In this document: in pieces, positions 33,714-44,800 of the stretch | Layout of the letters: each line of letters begins with the position of its first letter | How positions within the stretch are numbered: position 1 is the stretch's first letter | NCBI GenBank assembly: GCA_015039365.1 | Contig: WION01000023.1 | Location: 248,001-312,000 of the forward strand | Length of the DNA: 64,000 nucleotides | From: Amanita rubescens | Lineage: Eukaryota; Basidiomycota; Agaricomycetes; Agaricales; Amanitaceae | Reading direction: 5' to 3' | The notes under the pieces: generated by a model | Databases searched by the model: none | What the model saw: the letters and a program-made list of their open reading frames with translations, nothing else | Told to the model about the DNA's origin: nothing | Made by a program: the position numbers and the translations under genes

Positions 33714-34076
33714 TGTAACGGCGGTCAACACTTAGGCTGGGTAGTGGCAGCATATAAGTGGAAGAATGTATTAGGTTCCAAGGTTAAGCGGTGGAGGCTG
33801 AGCGAAAGGTTGGAAGGTAATAGAGGTTCAGACTCTGAGGGTTATTCGGAGTAAGCAGTAGATTGCTAAAGCTAGGGAAGTACAGCGTAGCTACTGGGGT
33901 TTATATACTCCTAAGGTATGAGTCATATGTGGGTACTGAGTCATACGTAGTATTGTACATGAGTCAGAGTGAGTAAAAGTGATAATGGGGGGGCTGTGTG
34001 ATATGACTGGTATAGTGAGTCATACGAAGTAAACTATACTAGTCCATAAGAGTAATACTAGTACATGATCGTAACA
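33714..34076 (-). repeat. LTR of element A (5' LTR)
   Basis: 363 bp. In element orientation a TATATAAA box is followed about 30 nt later by AGCTTTAGCAA, which pairs with the primer site. Confidence 0.93.
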
Positions 34077-36468
34077 ATAGCCACATTTACAATTTCCTGA
34101 AACACATCATTGTCTTTTCCATGTTCACACAATAGCCTAACAGCTTGCTTTTGACCATTTTCTGATGCTTTTTGAAGAGCCCAACAATACCCATCACTTG
34201 CAACTTTAATGTTTCCTTTCTTGAGTAGCAGTGTCACCATATCAATATGTCCATTGCAGGCTGCTGCATGTAGAGCTTCCATGCACTCCACATTGTTTAC
34301 TGGTTGTAGCATCAACCATTTAGCTGTTTCAGTCAAGCCATGAATGGCAGCAATTTGAAGATAATTGGGATATATCATTTCCACATTGTCATGGTTCCAC
34401 CATTTATAGTTGTAAGCATTGACCCAATATTCCAAGCTCTCAGTTTCAAACAGATTAATGATTTGGTTCATAACAGCTGACTCTTGTTTGCATGCTAAAA
34501 TGTGCTTTGGCCAAAAATGTGCAGCATATAGGAGCAAAGACTTCTCAAATCCAGGTTCATAACCTACAGGAATTGCCTGCTTCCTTTGTAGTATGCATGT
34601 TAGACCACATTGTCCAATAAAATAATGGCCAAAGCAAGGGTCCACTTTCACTGATAAGCCTATCTTTCTTTTGTCACACTCAAAATATTCCTTGATAGAT
34701 GCATGTGCAAACTGGACAGTTTCATCCTCCATCTTGGTCACAAGACTGGAACAAATTTTGAGCACATCATCAGGATAATCCAACTTGGCATCCACATCAA
34801 ATTGTTGCCTTTCTACATCATATTCTAGAATGATGGCCAACTCCTCCACATATATTGGCCTTTCAGAAAATGTGAGCCACAAAAGTAGCTTCATGGCATT
34901 CATTGCATCTGCTTCTTCAATTCTGGTCAGAATCTGGTCATATGTGGAATTCAATGTGGTAGGGAGACTGTTAAGCTTTTGTGTCAGCATATTTTGACTT
35001 TTGCTACAATGTTTTAGTTCTTCCAATTGGCAGGCAACCCATCTAAACCTATGTATGATAATTATTTCATAATCCAGCATCTGACAGGTGATAGAGCTAT
35101 ACTCACATTCCTTTTCCCTTCTCCATAAGTGTCACTTTGATAAGTTCCTTGGCATTTGGTTTCCATGTTTTAAGCTCAGTTGCACTGAACAGCATATGAT
35201 CAATATACTTTTCAATGTCTTGATTTACTGGCATGGAAGTGAGATCCACTTCAATGGGCATTATTTCTCTCAAAGAGTTGACAATTGGTAATTCCTTCCT
35301 GCTTGTGACAAGAAGGTGGCAACTTCTGATGCTCCACCCATTAATAAGTTTCACAAGCTCAAGTACTTCCTCCACATTGGTGCATTCATCAAGTGCATCA
35401 ATGAATAAGTAGACATCCTGAAATCCAGACAAGTAGGATTTCAACACTTCATATAAATCATGGTCTGTTGGTTTTTGAAGCCCATTTTTGCATTTTGCAA
35501 ATAACTCCTTGAGTACTGAGTGGTTCTGGGGAGTAAAAAGGGTCAACACTAATGAGCAAAGGAGACCCCTTGCATTTCTTTTGTTGATGTCAGAAACATC
35601 ACAAAAGAAGTAAGCTAAGCCAGAACTACATTTCCTGTCAGTCTGTTTTTGAATGGCTTGAATCAAGGTTGAACTTTGAAAGTGTTAAATGGTAGCAAAT
35701 GGAAATTGCAATAAGCTCACCAGAGAACTGTTTTTCCTGAGCCAGCTATGGCAGAATTGCTTATTTAAAACACCAAAACCTGATGCTGTACTTACATATA
35801 CCATGGATCCACAAAAATGAGTTATCTATCTTTTTCCAATCCAAATAGATGGAGCCATTGAGAAGCCATGATCCAGTATTGTCCAAATGGCTCTTAAGTG
35901 CATTGTTGAAATTGGTAGATGGATCAGGTGGTGTCAGCCACTGCTTATAATCTTCTGTATTACTGTTAGCCTGATTCATTGCATATGTTTGTAAATTCAC
36001 TCATGCTCATTTCAGTCTCATGGTTGGCTAATAGCTGAGTCAGAGACACTGTCCTATCAGATATGTATTTGTACATACTATTGAATACCACATCTTGATT
36101 TGCTGCAATTATAGTACACTTGTCCAAAATGACACCCTGGGCATTTTCTAAAATTCGGACACTAGCAATATATCATCAGCAGCCTGACAGCAGGCATAGG
36201 TTTTCAAATAACATTGTTTTGCATACCCATCATTTACACTGGAAGATGATTGTCTACCAGGATGTTTATATTTGAACATGGATGAAAGGGATCCATCGCA
36301 CCCGTGCGCCTGACCTGCATAATTGGAGTCCACTTCCATATCCCACTCCTGAGTGACAGCCTCTTGAGGCTGTATTTGCATTTCATTCCCTTTTGCCTTC
36401 TTCATCTCAGTTCGAGTCTCAGCATCAGCATGTGAGTTGGCCGATAGTGCACGTTTGCGACTGTTCAT
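34077..36468 (-). pseudogene. NLR1, N-terminal NACHT part (severed by element A)
   Basis: The first exon begins at about 36468 (MNSRKRALSANSHADAETRT). Further exons encode QWLTPPDPSTNFNNALK...SFLWIHGI, then a 25-nt micro-exon (35745-35721) carrying the Walker A glycines and lysine (SGSGKTVL), then 35673-35107 with Walker B VYLFIDALDEC and sensor LLVTSRKE. After an intron at 35106-35049 come RWVACQLEELKHCSKSQNML and the winged-helix-like region to the first ankyrin repeats. Introns of 50, 47 and 58 nt have GT/AG ends. The frame near 36000-36150 does not join simply, so an extra intron or a lesion is likely there. NACHT ATPases with repeats are fungal NLR-like receptors. Element A separates it from its C-terminal half. 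Confidence 0.85.
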
Positions 36469-37097
36469 TGTGGGACATGATCATACGAGAGGCAGAGAGC
36501 GAACACGGTAGTTGCTGCTGACATGAGTTTCTCTCATGCATCCGTCGTTCCGATCTGCATACTACCGCATCGTGCCACGCAAGTCCTGGCACTACTCAAC
36601 AGGCATGATCAAAAATCTCCCATCGAAAACTCGGATGAGTTCCTCCCATGTCATGGACACTGCCCTGCCGTGGCGGTTAATCGACCTCCCTCTCCGGTCT
36701 GTTGCTACAAAACCTCAGGTCGATTCACAATAATGCCTAGTCCAGCATCTCCTCTCTTCAATGTTCCTAGGCTCGTGCTACTGGCTCCGGTGATCACGGC
36801 GACCGACGACCTCTGAGGCTCTGCCCACCCACTCACAAGCAGCAGCATCACACGCTGAACCAGGCCTCTCGTCCGCATTACAGCAGTCGCAGCGCGCAGT
36901 TCATTCAGTGCTGGGCGAAAATCTTCATGAAACCCAAATTACGCAGTGTTTGGCTTCCCTTACAAATGAGGAGTGGCTGTTTATCAGGCAGTTCGTACGA
37001 CGGTGGCATGGAGAGGGTAAAAGACGTCTAGGCGTGCGCCAGTGCATTTGAGGTATGTTGGACTTTTTTCCTTCATCTATTCGCGTGGTATTGATGA
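36469..37097. other. upstream region of NLR1, left flank of element F
   Basis: Intergenic. No supported gene, although short plus-strand frames exist at 36523-36816. It ends in gatga, the left TSD copy of F. It would hold the NLR1 promoter and was contiguous with 53528 before F inserted. Confidence 0.55.
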
Positions 37098-37615
37098 TGT
37101 TATGATCACGTCAATCTCCACCTACGATGTGTCCACGCTAAGAGCGCTTGACAAAGTAGACTAAGTCCAACGGACAAGTCAAACAATAGGTGAACGAATA
37201 AGTTAAGTGATAAGACGACTATGAGGAGTCTTATCCTTGAGAGCGATAATGAACGGAGTAGAAACGACGTTCTTTAGGTGAGATGGGATGTGATATTGAC
37301 AAAGACAAACTAAGTCGAACTTAGTGTTCGACGCTACAGTACATCAGTTTATATACATGTACAGAAACACAGCCGTATCGTAAGTAGAACAAGGGCGATA
37401 ACAAGTATAGGTAAAACAGGGGGCATAAGGGATGGTACGCGTATGAACAAGGGGTTGGGCATAGGGTAAACGGAATGGGGACCGATAAGAGAACGAGGTA
37501 GTCCGTTTGATGGACATAATGGGGATGTGACGAAGGGGTAGGCATATACGAAAAAGTAAGCATGTCCGACGTGTCATGTAATCATAATGTGGGAGTCCGT
37601 ACCGTGTTTGTAACA
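37098..37615 (-). repeat. 3' LTR of element F
   Basis: 518 bp; differs from the 5' LTR by a 4-bp indel and a few C/T changes. The purine tract of F (TAGGGGAGAGCTAG in element orientation) lies just inside at about 37616-37630. Confidence 0.93.
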
Positions 37616-37664
37616 CTAGCTCTCCTCTACGTTGTTGACCGCAACAACAATATGCGGGTATCCT

Positions 37665-39416
37665 CTAGGTGTCGAGGTTATGGCGGGCGTCTTCATCGTC
37701 GTAAGGATGATAGCCGGCTGAGTTGTCGACGAAGACGTCGAAGTCATTCGTCTTGGTTCCATCCTCCTGCGTTCCAGTCGGTGGGTGTGTCCGTATACGT
37801 TTGGACGAGTTCTTCGTTATTGGCCTCAAGCGAGTTGAGGAGTTTGTGGAGAACCTTGAGGCGTCGGTTCTCTTCTTTGAGGAGCTTGATGATGCGCTCC
37901 TTTGATTCGTCGTCAGGACGAGGGACTGTTGGCGGTAGGGATGTGGCGGCGAAAAGCCGGACGTGGGATTGGTAGTGGAGGAAATCCGAGATTTCCTGGT
38001 GGATGCGGGCGAGGCGTTCTCGACCGTCGAAGGCGCTGATGCTGAAGGCGGTGGGGGTGGACGTCGAAGCGCCGTTGGAGACGGTGGGGATTTGTTGGGT
38101 CTGTTCTGCGTTCCCTTCCATAGTCGATAAAGGTTATGCTGGGGAATGAGCGAACGTCCGAGGTTCTTAAATCTTTCAGCGGTCTGGGCGACAGGCGTGG
38201 AAGGTATAAGATTCTGATGGAGATCTAATTCCATCATGACGTGGGCAACTTCTTCATAGGCATTGTGAGAGAGTTGCTGCGGTTTAGCTCCTTTGGTAAA
38301 CAGATCTTCTGTCCATGCGGTAGTCCGTCTAGAAGATTCGGCAATTTCCTTGATTCGATCTGCTAGATCTGTTAAGGCGATTGCTCCAATCTCGGTTCGG
38401 TTCGTAAGTTCCAAGATATGCTGTGCATCTGGTGCGATTCTGTGAGAATCAAAGTTGTGGTGGATGGCAACGAGATCGTTGGGGTCGTCATTAAGGATGA
38501 ATGGAGGGTGTATTTCATTCCTGACGTCTAGGATGGCTTGTTTGTAGAAGCGTTCTACGTCAGCGGCGAGAATTCGGCGTAAGAGGTCGATTCCGAATTG
38601 GTGGATGGTGCATCCATGAGAGAGTTTGGTGTACCATTCCATACGATCTAGGTTGGTCCAGATTTCTATAAGATCTGCACAGTGGTAGTTGTATCTTTCT
38701 CGGGCGTTGACGATGATTGCCTTGGCGAGTCTTGCATCTGAGAGAATGCGCCAGAGTCTGGTAAGTCGTTCCAGTTCCTGAGAATTGATTGGCAGGCTGG
38801 AAAGTCTTTTAATGTCGTCAATAGTCTTTCGCATAAGAGCTGAGCTGTTATAGTCTGTGAATGTCGTAAAGATCGTCTGAGGTTCAGAGGGAGTGATGTC
38901 TGCCATGACTCGATGACTGCTAGGGCTAGTTGGGTCGTTATCATTGCCTCTGTTGCGAAGATTGCCAGTTGGTTCCTTGTCGAATTCGGCAAAAGAGTCG
39001 GGGTTGTGATATATCTCTCGCATGTTATCAAGTATTTTCCTAGCTCTCCTTGTATCTTCATTATGTCCTCCGTTGTCTTGATCTTCTGTGGTATCGTGAG
39101 GACTCGTAGTTCGGCTTGTTCTGGATGAACCATCAAGTTGATTCTCTTTGTCAGAATCTGAAGCGCTGTGATAAGGAATGAGGCGTGGCCTATTGGGTTC
39201 GGTGATCGTTGTCCTTCTGCTAGCATCCTGATTACTGGATGTATCGGGGGATTCAACGGTGGTGATGGAGTTGTCGTTGTCCGGGTAAAGACTGAGTATA
39301 TAGGCGGTTCCGGTGATGGTGCTCTCGTCGTTGTTGGCGAGATCATGGGTGAGGTTTTTGTTGATTCCATGATTCATAGGTAGTTTCTGGGTGTTGTAGG
39401 TGTAATCTTTGCTCAT
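37665..39416 (-). CDS. element F ORF3
   Basis: 583 codons. The ATG directly abuts the pol stop (TGAATG). Shared with C/E are RLWRILSDARL, YNYHCADLIE, IDLLRRILAADVERF, MELDLHQ and the GYHPYDDEDARHNLDT end. Its N-terminal ~200 residues are T/S/D/N-rich and its last ~170 are S/P/T-rich, without the cysteine motifs of C/E. Persistence of this ORF across diverged elements argues for a function. What it does is unknown. Confidence 0.75.
   Translation of the reverse strand: MSKDYTYNTQKLPMNHGINKNLTHDLANNDESTITGTAYILSLYPDNDNSITTVESPDTSSNQDASRRTTITEPNRPRLIPYHSASDSDKENQLDGSSRTSRTTSPHDTTEDQDNGGHNEDTRRARKILDNMREIYHNPDSFAEFDKEPTGNLRNRGNDNDPTSPSSHRVMADITPSEPQTIFTTFTDYNSSALMRKTIDDIKRLSSLPINSQELERLTRLWRILSDARLAKAIIVNARERYNYHCADLIEIWTNLDRMEWYTKLSHGCTIHQFGIDLLRRILAADVERFYKQAILDVRNEIHPPFILNDDPNDLVAIHHNFDSHRIAPDAQHILELTNRTEIGAIALTDLADRIKEIAESSRRTTAWTEDLFTKGAKPQQLSHNAYEEVAHVMMELDLHQNLIPSTPVAQTAERFKNLGRSLIPQHNLYRLWKGTQNRPNKSPPSPTALRRPPPPPSASAPSTVENASPASTRKSRISSTTNPTSGFSPPHPYRQQSLVLTTNQRSASSSSSKKRTDASRFSTNSSTRLRPITKNSSKRIRTHPPTGTQEDGTKTNDFDVFVDNSAGYHPYDDEDARHNLDT
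37744..38121 (-). CDS. element F ORFb, in a third frame inside ORF3
   Basis: 125 codons, ATG at 38121, in the frame used by neither ORF3 nor ORFa. Predicted helical and coiled-coil-prone (RERLARIHQEISDFLHYQSH; ERIIKLLKEENRRLKVLHKL). It weakly resembles the single small ORF at the same place in element A. ORF3 is low-complexity over the same bases. No equivalent is seen in C/E. It may be a chance frame. Confidence 0.35.
   Translation of the reverse strand: MEGNAEQTQQIPTVSNGASTSTPTAFSISAFDGRERLARIHQEISDFLHYQSHVRLFAATSLPPTVPRPDDESKERIIKLLKEENRRLKVLHKLLNSLEANNEELVQTYTDTPTDWNAGGWNQDE
38666..39370 (-). CDS. element F ORFa, nested in ORF3 in the +1 frame
   Basis: 234 codons starting 46 nt after the ORF3 ATG, the same relative frame (+1) as ORFa of C and E. 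A P/T-rich start is followed by a helical region that can be aligned with C/E (ELGKYLITCERYI with ELRKIALADRSHL; IFATEAMITTQLALAVIESW with LFEATTRVTVQMGLTAIWLA). Similarity is weak and judged by eye. Confidence 0.5.
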   Translation of the reverse strand: MESTKTSPMISPTTTRAPSPEPPIYSVFTRTTTTPSPPLNPPIHPVIRMLAEGQRSPNPIGHASFLITALQILTKRINLMVHPEQAELRVLTIPQKIKTTEDIMKIQGELGKYLITCERYITTPTLLPNSTRNQLAIFATEAMITTQLALAVIESWQTSLPLNLRRSLRHSQTITAQLLCERLLTTLKDFPACQSILRNWNDLPDSGAFSQMQDSPRQSSSTPEKDTTTTVQIL

Positions 39417-39597
39417 TCAGAGTTTCCTACATTTCTTATATTCGTCAAGGATATCCTCGGCGTTTGACAAGTTCCTTTGGGGTTCCCAAGTGTTTTCGCT
39501 TGTATCATAGCCTTTCCATTTGACGAGAAACTGTAATTGGCGTCCGATCTTTCGGTGTGCGAGAATAGCTTCTATTTCGTATTCTTCTGATCCTTCT
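39417..39597 (-). CDS. pol: element F pol, C-terminal chromodomain part
   Basis: The continuation of the F pol frame after E: EEYEIEAILAHRK, then LQFLVKWKGYDTSENTWEP, ending CRKL and a TGA that abuts the ORF3 ATG. Removing E and one cttct copy joins PDLIE to GSEEYE in frame. Confidence 0.9.
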
Positions 39598-40049
39598 TGT
39601 TACAACACGGTACGGACTCCCGCATTATGCTTACATGATACGTCGGACATGTTCATTTCTTTATGCATACCTTACTCGTCGCTCCCCTTATGCTCGATTC
39701 ATACGGACTAACTCGTTTCCTTCCTTATACCATCCCCTTGTTCCACATATGACGCCGTCCTTATACTTACTTTCGTACTTACCGTTATTCACTAATTAGT
39801 ACGTCTCATTGTACTTGCTAGTATAAGTATCGCATGTATTCTAGAGTCGAACCCTAAGTTCGACTTAGCTGTTTATTGTCGTCTGGCAATATAACCTTAC
39901 TCTTCACTCGTCAACCACAATCGTCCTCAGATCCTAAGTCAACGTCTTGACTTAGTATTGAACTTATAATCTTAACGTTTGACTTAAGACTTGTAATCGT
40001 GACTAGAGTTGCCATCGCAACTTAGGTTGAGATTAACGAGTTCGTAACA
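39598..40049 (+). repeat. 5' LTR of element E
   Basis: 452 bp with taagttcgactta at 39855-39867, complementary to the primer site at 40052-40064. Confidence 0.95.
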
Positions 40050-40140
40050 ATTAAGTCGAACTTATCAATAAGCCTGAACATCGATTCATTGGCATTTGAT
40101 AACACACACTTCGACGAACTTCCGGAAAGCCAGCCCGTAG

Positions 40141-41883
40141 GTTACTGGCCACGTTGTCAAAACGGATTGGAGAGCTCCACCAAATAGAGCTACACGAGAT
40201 CGTAAAGGGAACTACGTTCTTGACGGATACTACGTCAGACTAAACGGTGCAAAACGAATCTGGGAAGATACAGGAGGAAATCCAGTTAAAGAACAAGAAT
40301 TCTGGATACCACAAAAAGAAACTAGACCCCCGAACGAATCACATTATTACTTCGCAGATCTATATCTTCAGGAACAGCACGTTAGATTCGATCACCTTAC
40401 AGAACGTTGGATAGCATCCGAAACACAAGAATTCGTCCCTAACGAATACTTCAACACCCCTGTTTGGATACAAGGGACAGTTGACGCTCTACCAGAGAAC
40501 TTAAGACCGAGACATCTCCTCTCCACACCGACAACTACAAAAGGCAAAAAGAAAGCAAAATTTGGCCTAAACGATAGTGAATCCGAGAAAGAGGGAGATA
40601 CAGATCAAAAGCCCGATCTATCCCTTGATTTTCTCAGTGACCTTTCAGTTGGAACGACACCAACACCTGCCCAACAACCGACCAATCCCGAACCAGGTCC
40701 TTCGAATCCTAAAGAAGAAAAGGACGAAGAAAACCCATTTGACTCTGACAGAATCGAAGTAGACGAACCTAAACCTGACCCAACCCCACCACGCCGAGAT
40801 CCATCACCCCCACCATCACCAAGAATGTCTGGAGGAACCACAGACCCTGCACCCAACCCACGAACCCCTAGTCTCATCGGAGATCTCCCTGAATTCAAAG
40901 GAAAGCGAAAGGATGCCAACACGTTCATAGAAGATATTGAAATCTTCTTTGATATGAACCCTGAACGGATGAACACAGACCGTTTAAAAATCCTTGCTGC
41001 CCTGAATAAGATCTCAGACGGAGCTAGACAATGGAAAAAGAATAAATTAGCGGAATTACGAAAATCACGCGCTACCGTTGAAGGAGGCGTTACGAGACCC
41101 GCTTTATTCGATGATTGGGATGCATTTAAACTGTCATTCTTGACAGATTGGGGAGAAGTTGATCCAAGTGGAAACGCATACACAAAGATTCTCAATCTAC
41201 AGAACAGATCGTCTATGAAAGGAAAGAAACAAATGACCCTACCTAACTATGTAAATCAGTTCAAGGAACAAATTACGAAAGCCGGAATCGAAGGAGAAGC
41301 AGCATTCCACATGTTCGGAAAAGGACTTACAGCACCAGAGTTTGAAAAAGCAATGCTCATGAACCCAAAAACGTTACAAGATTGGTACGACATTGCTATC
41401 AAACTCGACAACATCCGAACCCGGTCATACGCTTATTCCCCTCGATCTGGAAATGGTCACTCGTCATCCTCTCACAACGACGAATCATGGGCTATGCAGA
41501 TTGATCACAAATATCTAGAAATAGACGAAGACCCAGAACTAGAAATTGTGATCAGATCTATGTCCAAAGAAGAAAGAGAACGCTATATCAAAGAAGGTTT
41601 ATGTTTTATCTGCGGAATTAAAGGACACATGTCAGGGCAATGCCCGAAGAAGAAAAGAAACAAAGGGAAAGGCCGATTTAAAGGAGGAAAGAAAAGAGGA
41701 TTCACGCCCAGACGTCACATTCGAGCCACATCAGAAGATGGTGGCGGAAACTGGGAAGAAGAAGAAGTCCGAGAGTCTAAACCAAATTACACCAAGAACA
41801 TCCGAGCGCTGATGAAAGGGATGTCAACCGACGAAAAGAACGATCTATTACTATCTCTTGCCGATGAAAACGAGGATTTTTAA
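40141..41883 (+). CDS. gag: element E Gag with N-terminal extension
   Basis: First ATG at 40825 (352 residues), but the frame is open for 228 codons upstream to a TAG at 40138-40140, exactly as in C. Zinc knuckle CFICGIKGHMSGQC. Ends GATTTTTAAC. No internal lesion. Confidence 0.85.
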   Translation, partial: VTGHVVKTDWRAPPNRATRDRKGNYVLDGYYVRLNGAKRIWEDTGGNPVKEQEFWIPQKETRPPNESHYYFADLYLQEQHVRFDHLTERWIASETQEFVPNEYFNTPVWIQGTVDALPENLRPRHLLSTPTTTKGKKKAKFGLNDSESEKEGDTDQKPDLSLDFLSDLSVGTTPTPAQQPTNPEPGPSNPKEEKDEENPFDSDRIEVDEPKPDPTPPRRDPSPPPSPRMSGGTTDPAPNPRTPSLIGDLPEFKGKRKDANTFIEDIEIFFDMNPERMNTDRLKILAALNKISDGARQWKKNKLAELRKSRATVEGGVTRPALFDDWDAFKLSFLTDWGEVDPSGNAYTKILNLQNRSSMKGKKQMTLPNYVNQFKEQITKAGIEGEAAFHMFGKGLTAPEFEKAMLMNPKTLQDWYDIAIKLDNIRTRSYAYSPRSGNGHSSSSHNDESWAMQIDHKYLEIDEDPELEIVIRSMSKEERERYIKEGLCFICGIKGHMSGQCPKKKRNKGKGRFKGGKKRGFTPRRHIRATSEDGGGNWEEEEVRESKPNYTKNIRALMKGMSTDEKNDLLLSLADENEDF

Positions 41884-41894
41884 CAGTAGGACTC

Positions 41895-44800
41895 ATGACA
41901 GTGGATGAAGTCCTGGAACCATCAGATTCAACTCTCGATATATCCCATGTAACAGTACAATCTATTTCGAAACAAAGATTATCTGTCCCTATCAAAGTTG
42001 AAACTGAAAACAACACTGAAAACCTCGTTGCCCTTATCGACTGCGGAGCCGAAGGGATATTTATCGACAAAAGGATAGCATACAAATGGAGAAAACGAAA
42101 AACTCCACGACCAATTAGAGTTTATAACGTCGATGGCACCATAAACAAAGAAGGAGAAATTGATGAACAATGTCTAATCACCTTCGAAATGAACGGAAAA
42201 CGCATGACCGAATGGTTTTACGTATCAGCAATAGGAAAACAAACGATTATACTGGGGCTTCCTTGGCTAGAGAAGCACAACCCAGACGTAAATTGGAAAG
42301 AAAAGACTCTAGAGTTCCGAGACTCTGAACAGGACAAAATCAAGGCATCACTTCGGAGCATCTGTCAACAGATCGACAGAATAGCTATGCCTGAATGGGA
42401 AGAAGAACTAGTCATCGGATATTTGATGTCACACAAAGGATCGCAGATGACAGATCATGGATGGAACACACGTACATTTGAGGATATAGGAAGCTGGTCA
42501 GAAGACGAATGCGATCAAGTAACTATCGCACGATATACGCCAGCTCAACAAATGGAACACAAATACCATCAAACAGAGGAGGTTTACACGCTCCCTCCTG
42601 AATACTCGGCATGGAAAGACGTATTCGAGAAAAAAGCAAGTGAACGATTCCCAGAAAGCCGATCCTGGGATCACCAGATAGAACTTCGCGATGATTTCAT
42701 ACCAAAAAGAGGAAAAATCTATCCCTTATCTCCGAAACAGCAGAACACACTGGATGAATGGATTAAAGAACACGTCGAAAAAGGCTACATCAGACCGTCG
42801 AAATCACCGCAGGCATCACCTTTCTTCTTTGTAGAAAAGAAAGAAGCACAAAAATTACGACCCTGCCAAGATTATCGATATTTGAACGAATACACTAAAC
42901 CAAACGCATATCCACTACCTCTTATCTCCGATCTTATGATCAAACTCAAAGATTCGGAATACTTTACGAAATTGGATATCCGTTGGGGATATAATAACGT
43001 TCAAATCAAGGAATCTGACAGATGGAAAGCCGCCTTTATCACCAATCGAGGTTTATTTGAACCTAACGTCATGTTCTTTGGATTACGAAATTCACCAGCA
43101 ACGTTTCAAGCTATGATGGACGATTATTTCAGGGACTTTACAGAAAAAGGATGGCTCGTCATCTATATGGATGACATGCTAATACACGCGCGCACTAAAA
43201 AAGAACTCGAGATTCGAACAAAACAAGTACTTGAACGATTACAGAAACACGATCTTTACCTCAAGCTTGAAAAGTGTAAATTCGCTGCCAAAGAAGTTGA
43301 TTTTCTAGGCACCGTCATATCCAAAAATACAATAAAAATGGACCCGATCAAACTTGCCGGAATCAGGGACTGGCCAACCCCTTCTACCGTTAAACAAGTT
43401 AGATCCTTTTTAGGATTCGGAAATTACTATCGAAGGTTTATTTTCGGATTCGCCCACCTTGCACGACCCTTGCATGACCTAACGAAGAAAAACAAACTAT
43501 GGACATGGACCGCAGAATGCCAAGTCGCATTTGATCTATTAAAAGAACGCTTCACATCCGCACCCGTCCTAATGATGCCCGATGTTAACAAACCCTTTAT
43601 TCTACAAACAGATGCATCAGACCGCGCTATCGGAGCAGTTCTCATGCAGAAAGATGACAATGGCGACTTACACCCATGCGGATACCTATCCCACGCTTTA
43701 ACACCGACAGAAACACGATGGCAAATCTACGACCGAGAGTTATTCGCCATCTACTACGCTCTTTACAACGAATGGAGATACCTGCTTGAAGGAGCAGAAC
43801 ACCCTGTCATTATTCATTGCGACCACAAGAATTTACTCTATTATCGAGAACCACAACGTCTTACAAACCGCCAAGCACGATGGTGGAACGACTTATCTCG
43901 ATTTAATATTAAATTAACCCACGTTCCCGGAGCAAAACTAATAATAGCGGATGCCTTATCCCGCCGACCCGACCATATGACAAAAGACGAACCTGAAGAG
44001 TTAATAACAATGCTCCCAAAAGAACTCTTTGTTCGCACAATCGCCGAAGATCTCCGTGACAGAGCAATAGAAATAACTGTCAAAGATGAATTCGCTCAAT
44101 CAATCAAGAAATGTCTAAAAGAAAAAGGAACACCGCCTTTACGCACAGCCCTTTCTGATTGGACCCTTGACGACGAATTAATCCTGTACAAAGGGAAATC
44201 TTTTATCCCTCCTGACGCCGATCTTCGCCGAGATATTATTAAGGATTTTCATGAATCACCAACAAGCGGACACCCCGGTTTCTTCAAAACCCTCGCCTTA
44301 TTAAAGGAATATTACTGGTGGCCATTGATGTCTAAAATGGTTAAACAGTTTATTGACGGATGCACGGCATGTCAACAAATGAAATCAAACACACACCCCA
44401 CTGCCGCACCTTTGATGCCAATCAAGTCTCACGCACACCGACCCTTCCAACAAATTACTATGGACTTCATAACCGACTTACCCACAAGTGACGGTTTTGA
44501 TTCTATCTTTATCGTGGTCGATCAAGGACTTACAAAGGGTGTAATTCTCATACCTTGTAACAAAACTATCACCGCCGACGAAACCGCCGACCTCTACATT
44601 CGGAATGTATTCAAAAATTTCGGTTTACCCGACGTTATGATCTCCGATCGAGGAATCACATGTCTTTAACGGCATAACGGACTCATTAAAGATCAAACAC
44701 AAAATGAGTACCGCCTTCCATCCACAGACTGATGGACAAACAGAGCGATACAACGCCGAATTAGAAGCTTATCTCCGAATATTCTGTGCCTATGAACCAG

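Larger units (their letters stand above)
14831..34076 (-). mobile_element. element A: Ty3/gypsy LTR retrotransposon inserted in NLR1, carrying nested B, C and D
   Basis: LTRs lie at 14831-15183 and 33714-34076, the TSD is atagc on both sides, and the internal gag and pol read on the minus strand. Without B, C and D the element is about 6.7 kb. The polypurine tract in element orientation (GGGAGGGAGATAA, plus 15184-15196) abuts the 3' LTR. The primer site lies at plus 33701-33711 next to the 5' LTR. Nonsense codons in gag and ORF3 and a frameshift in the integrase show it is dead. It is the oldest member of the stack by nesting order. Confidence 0.95.
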
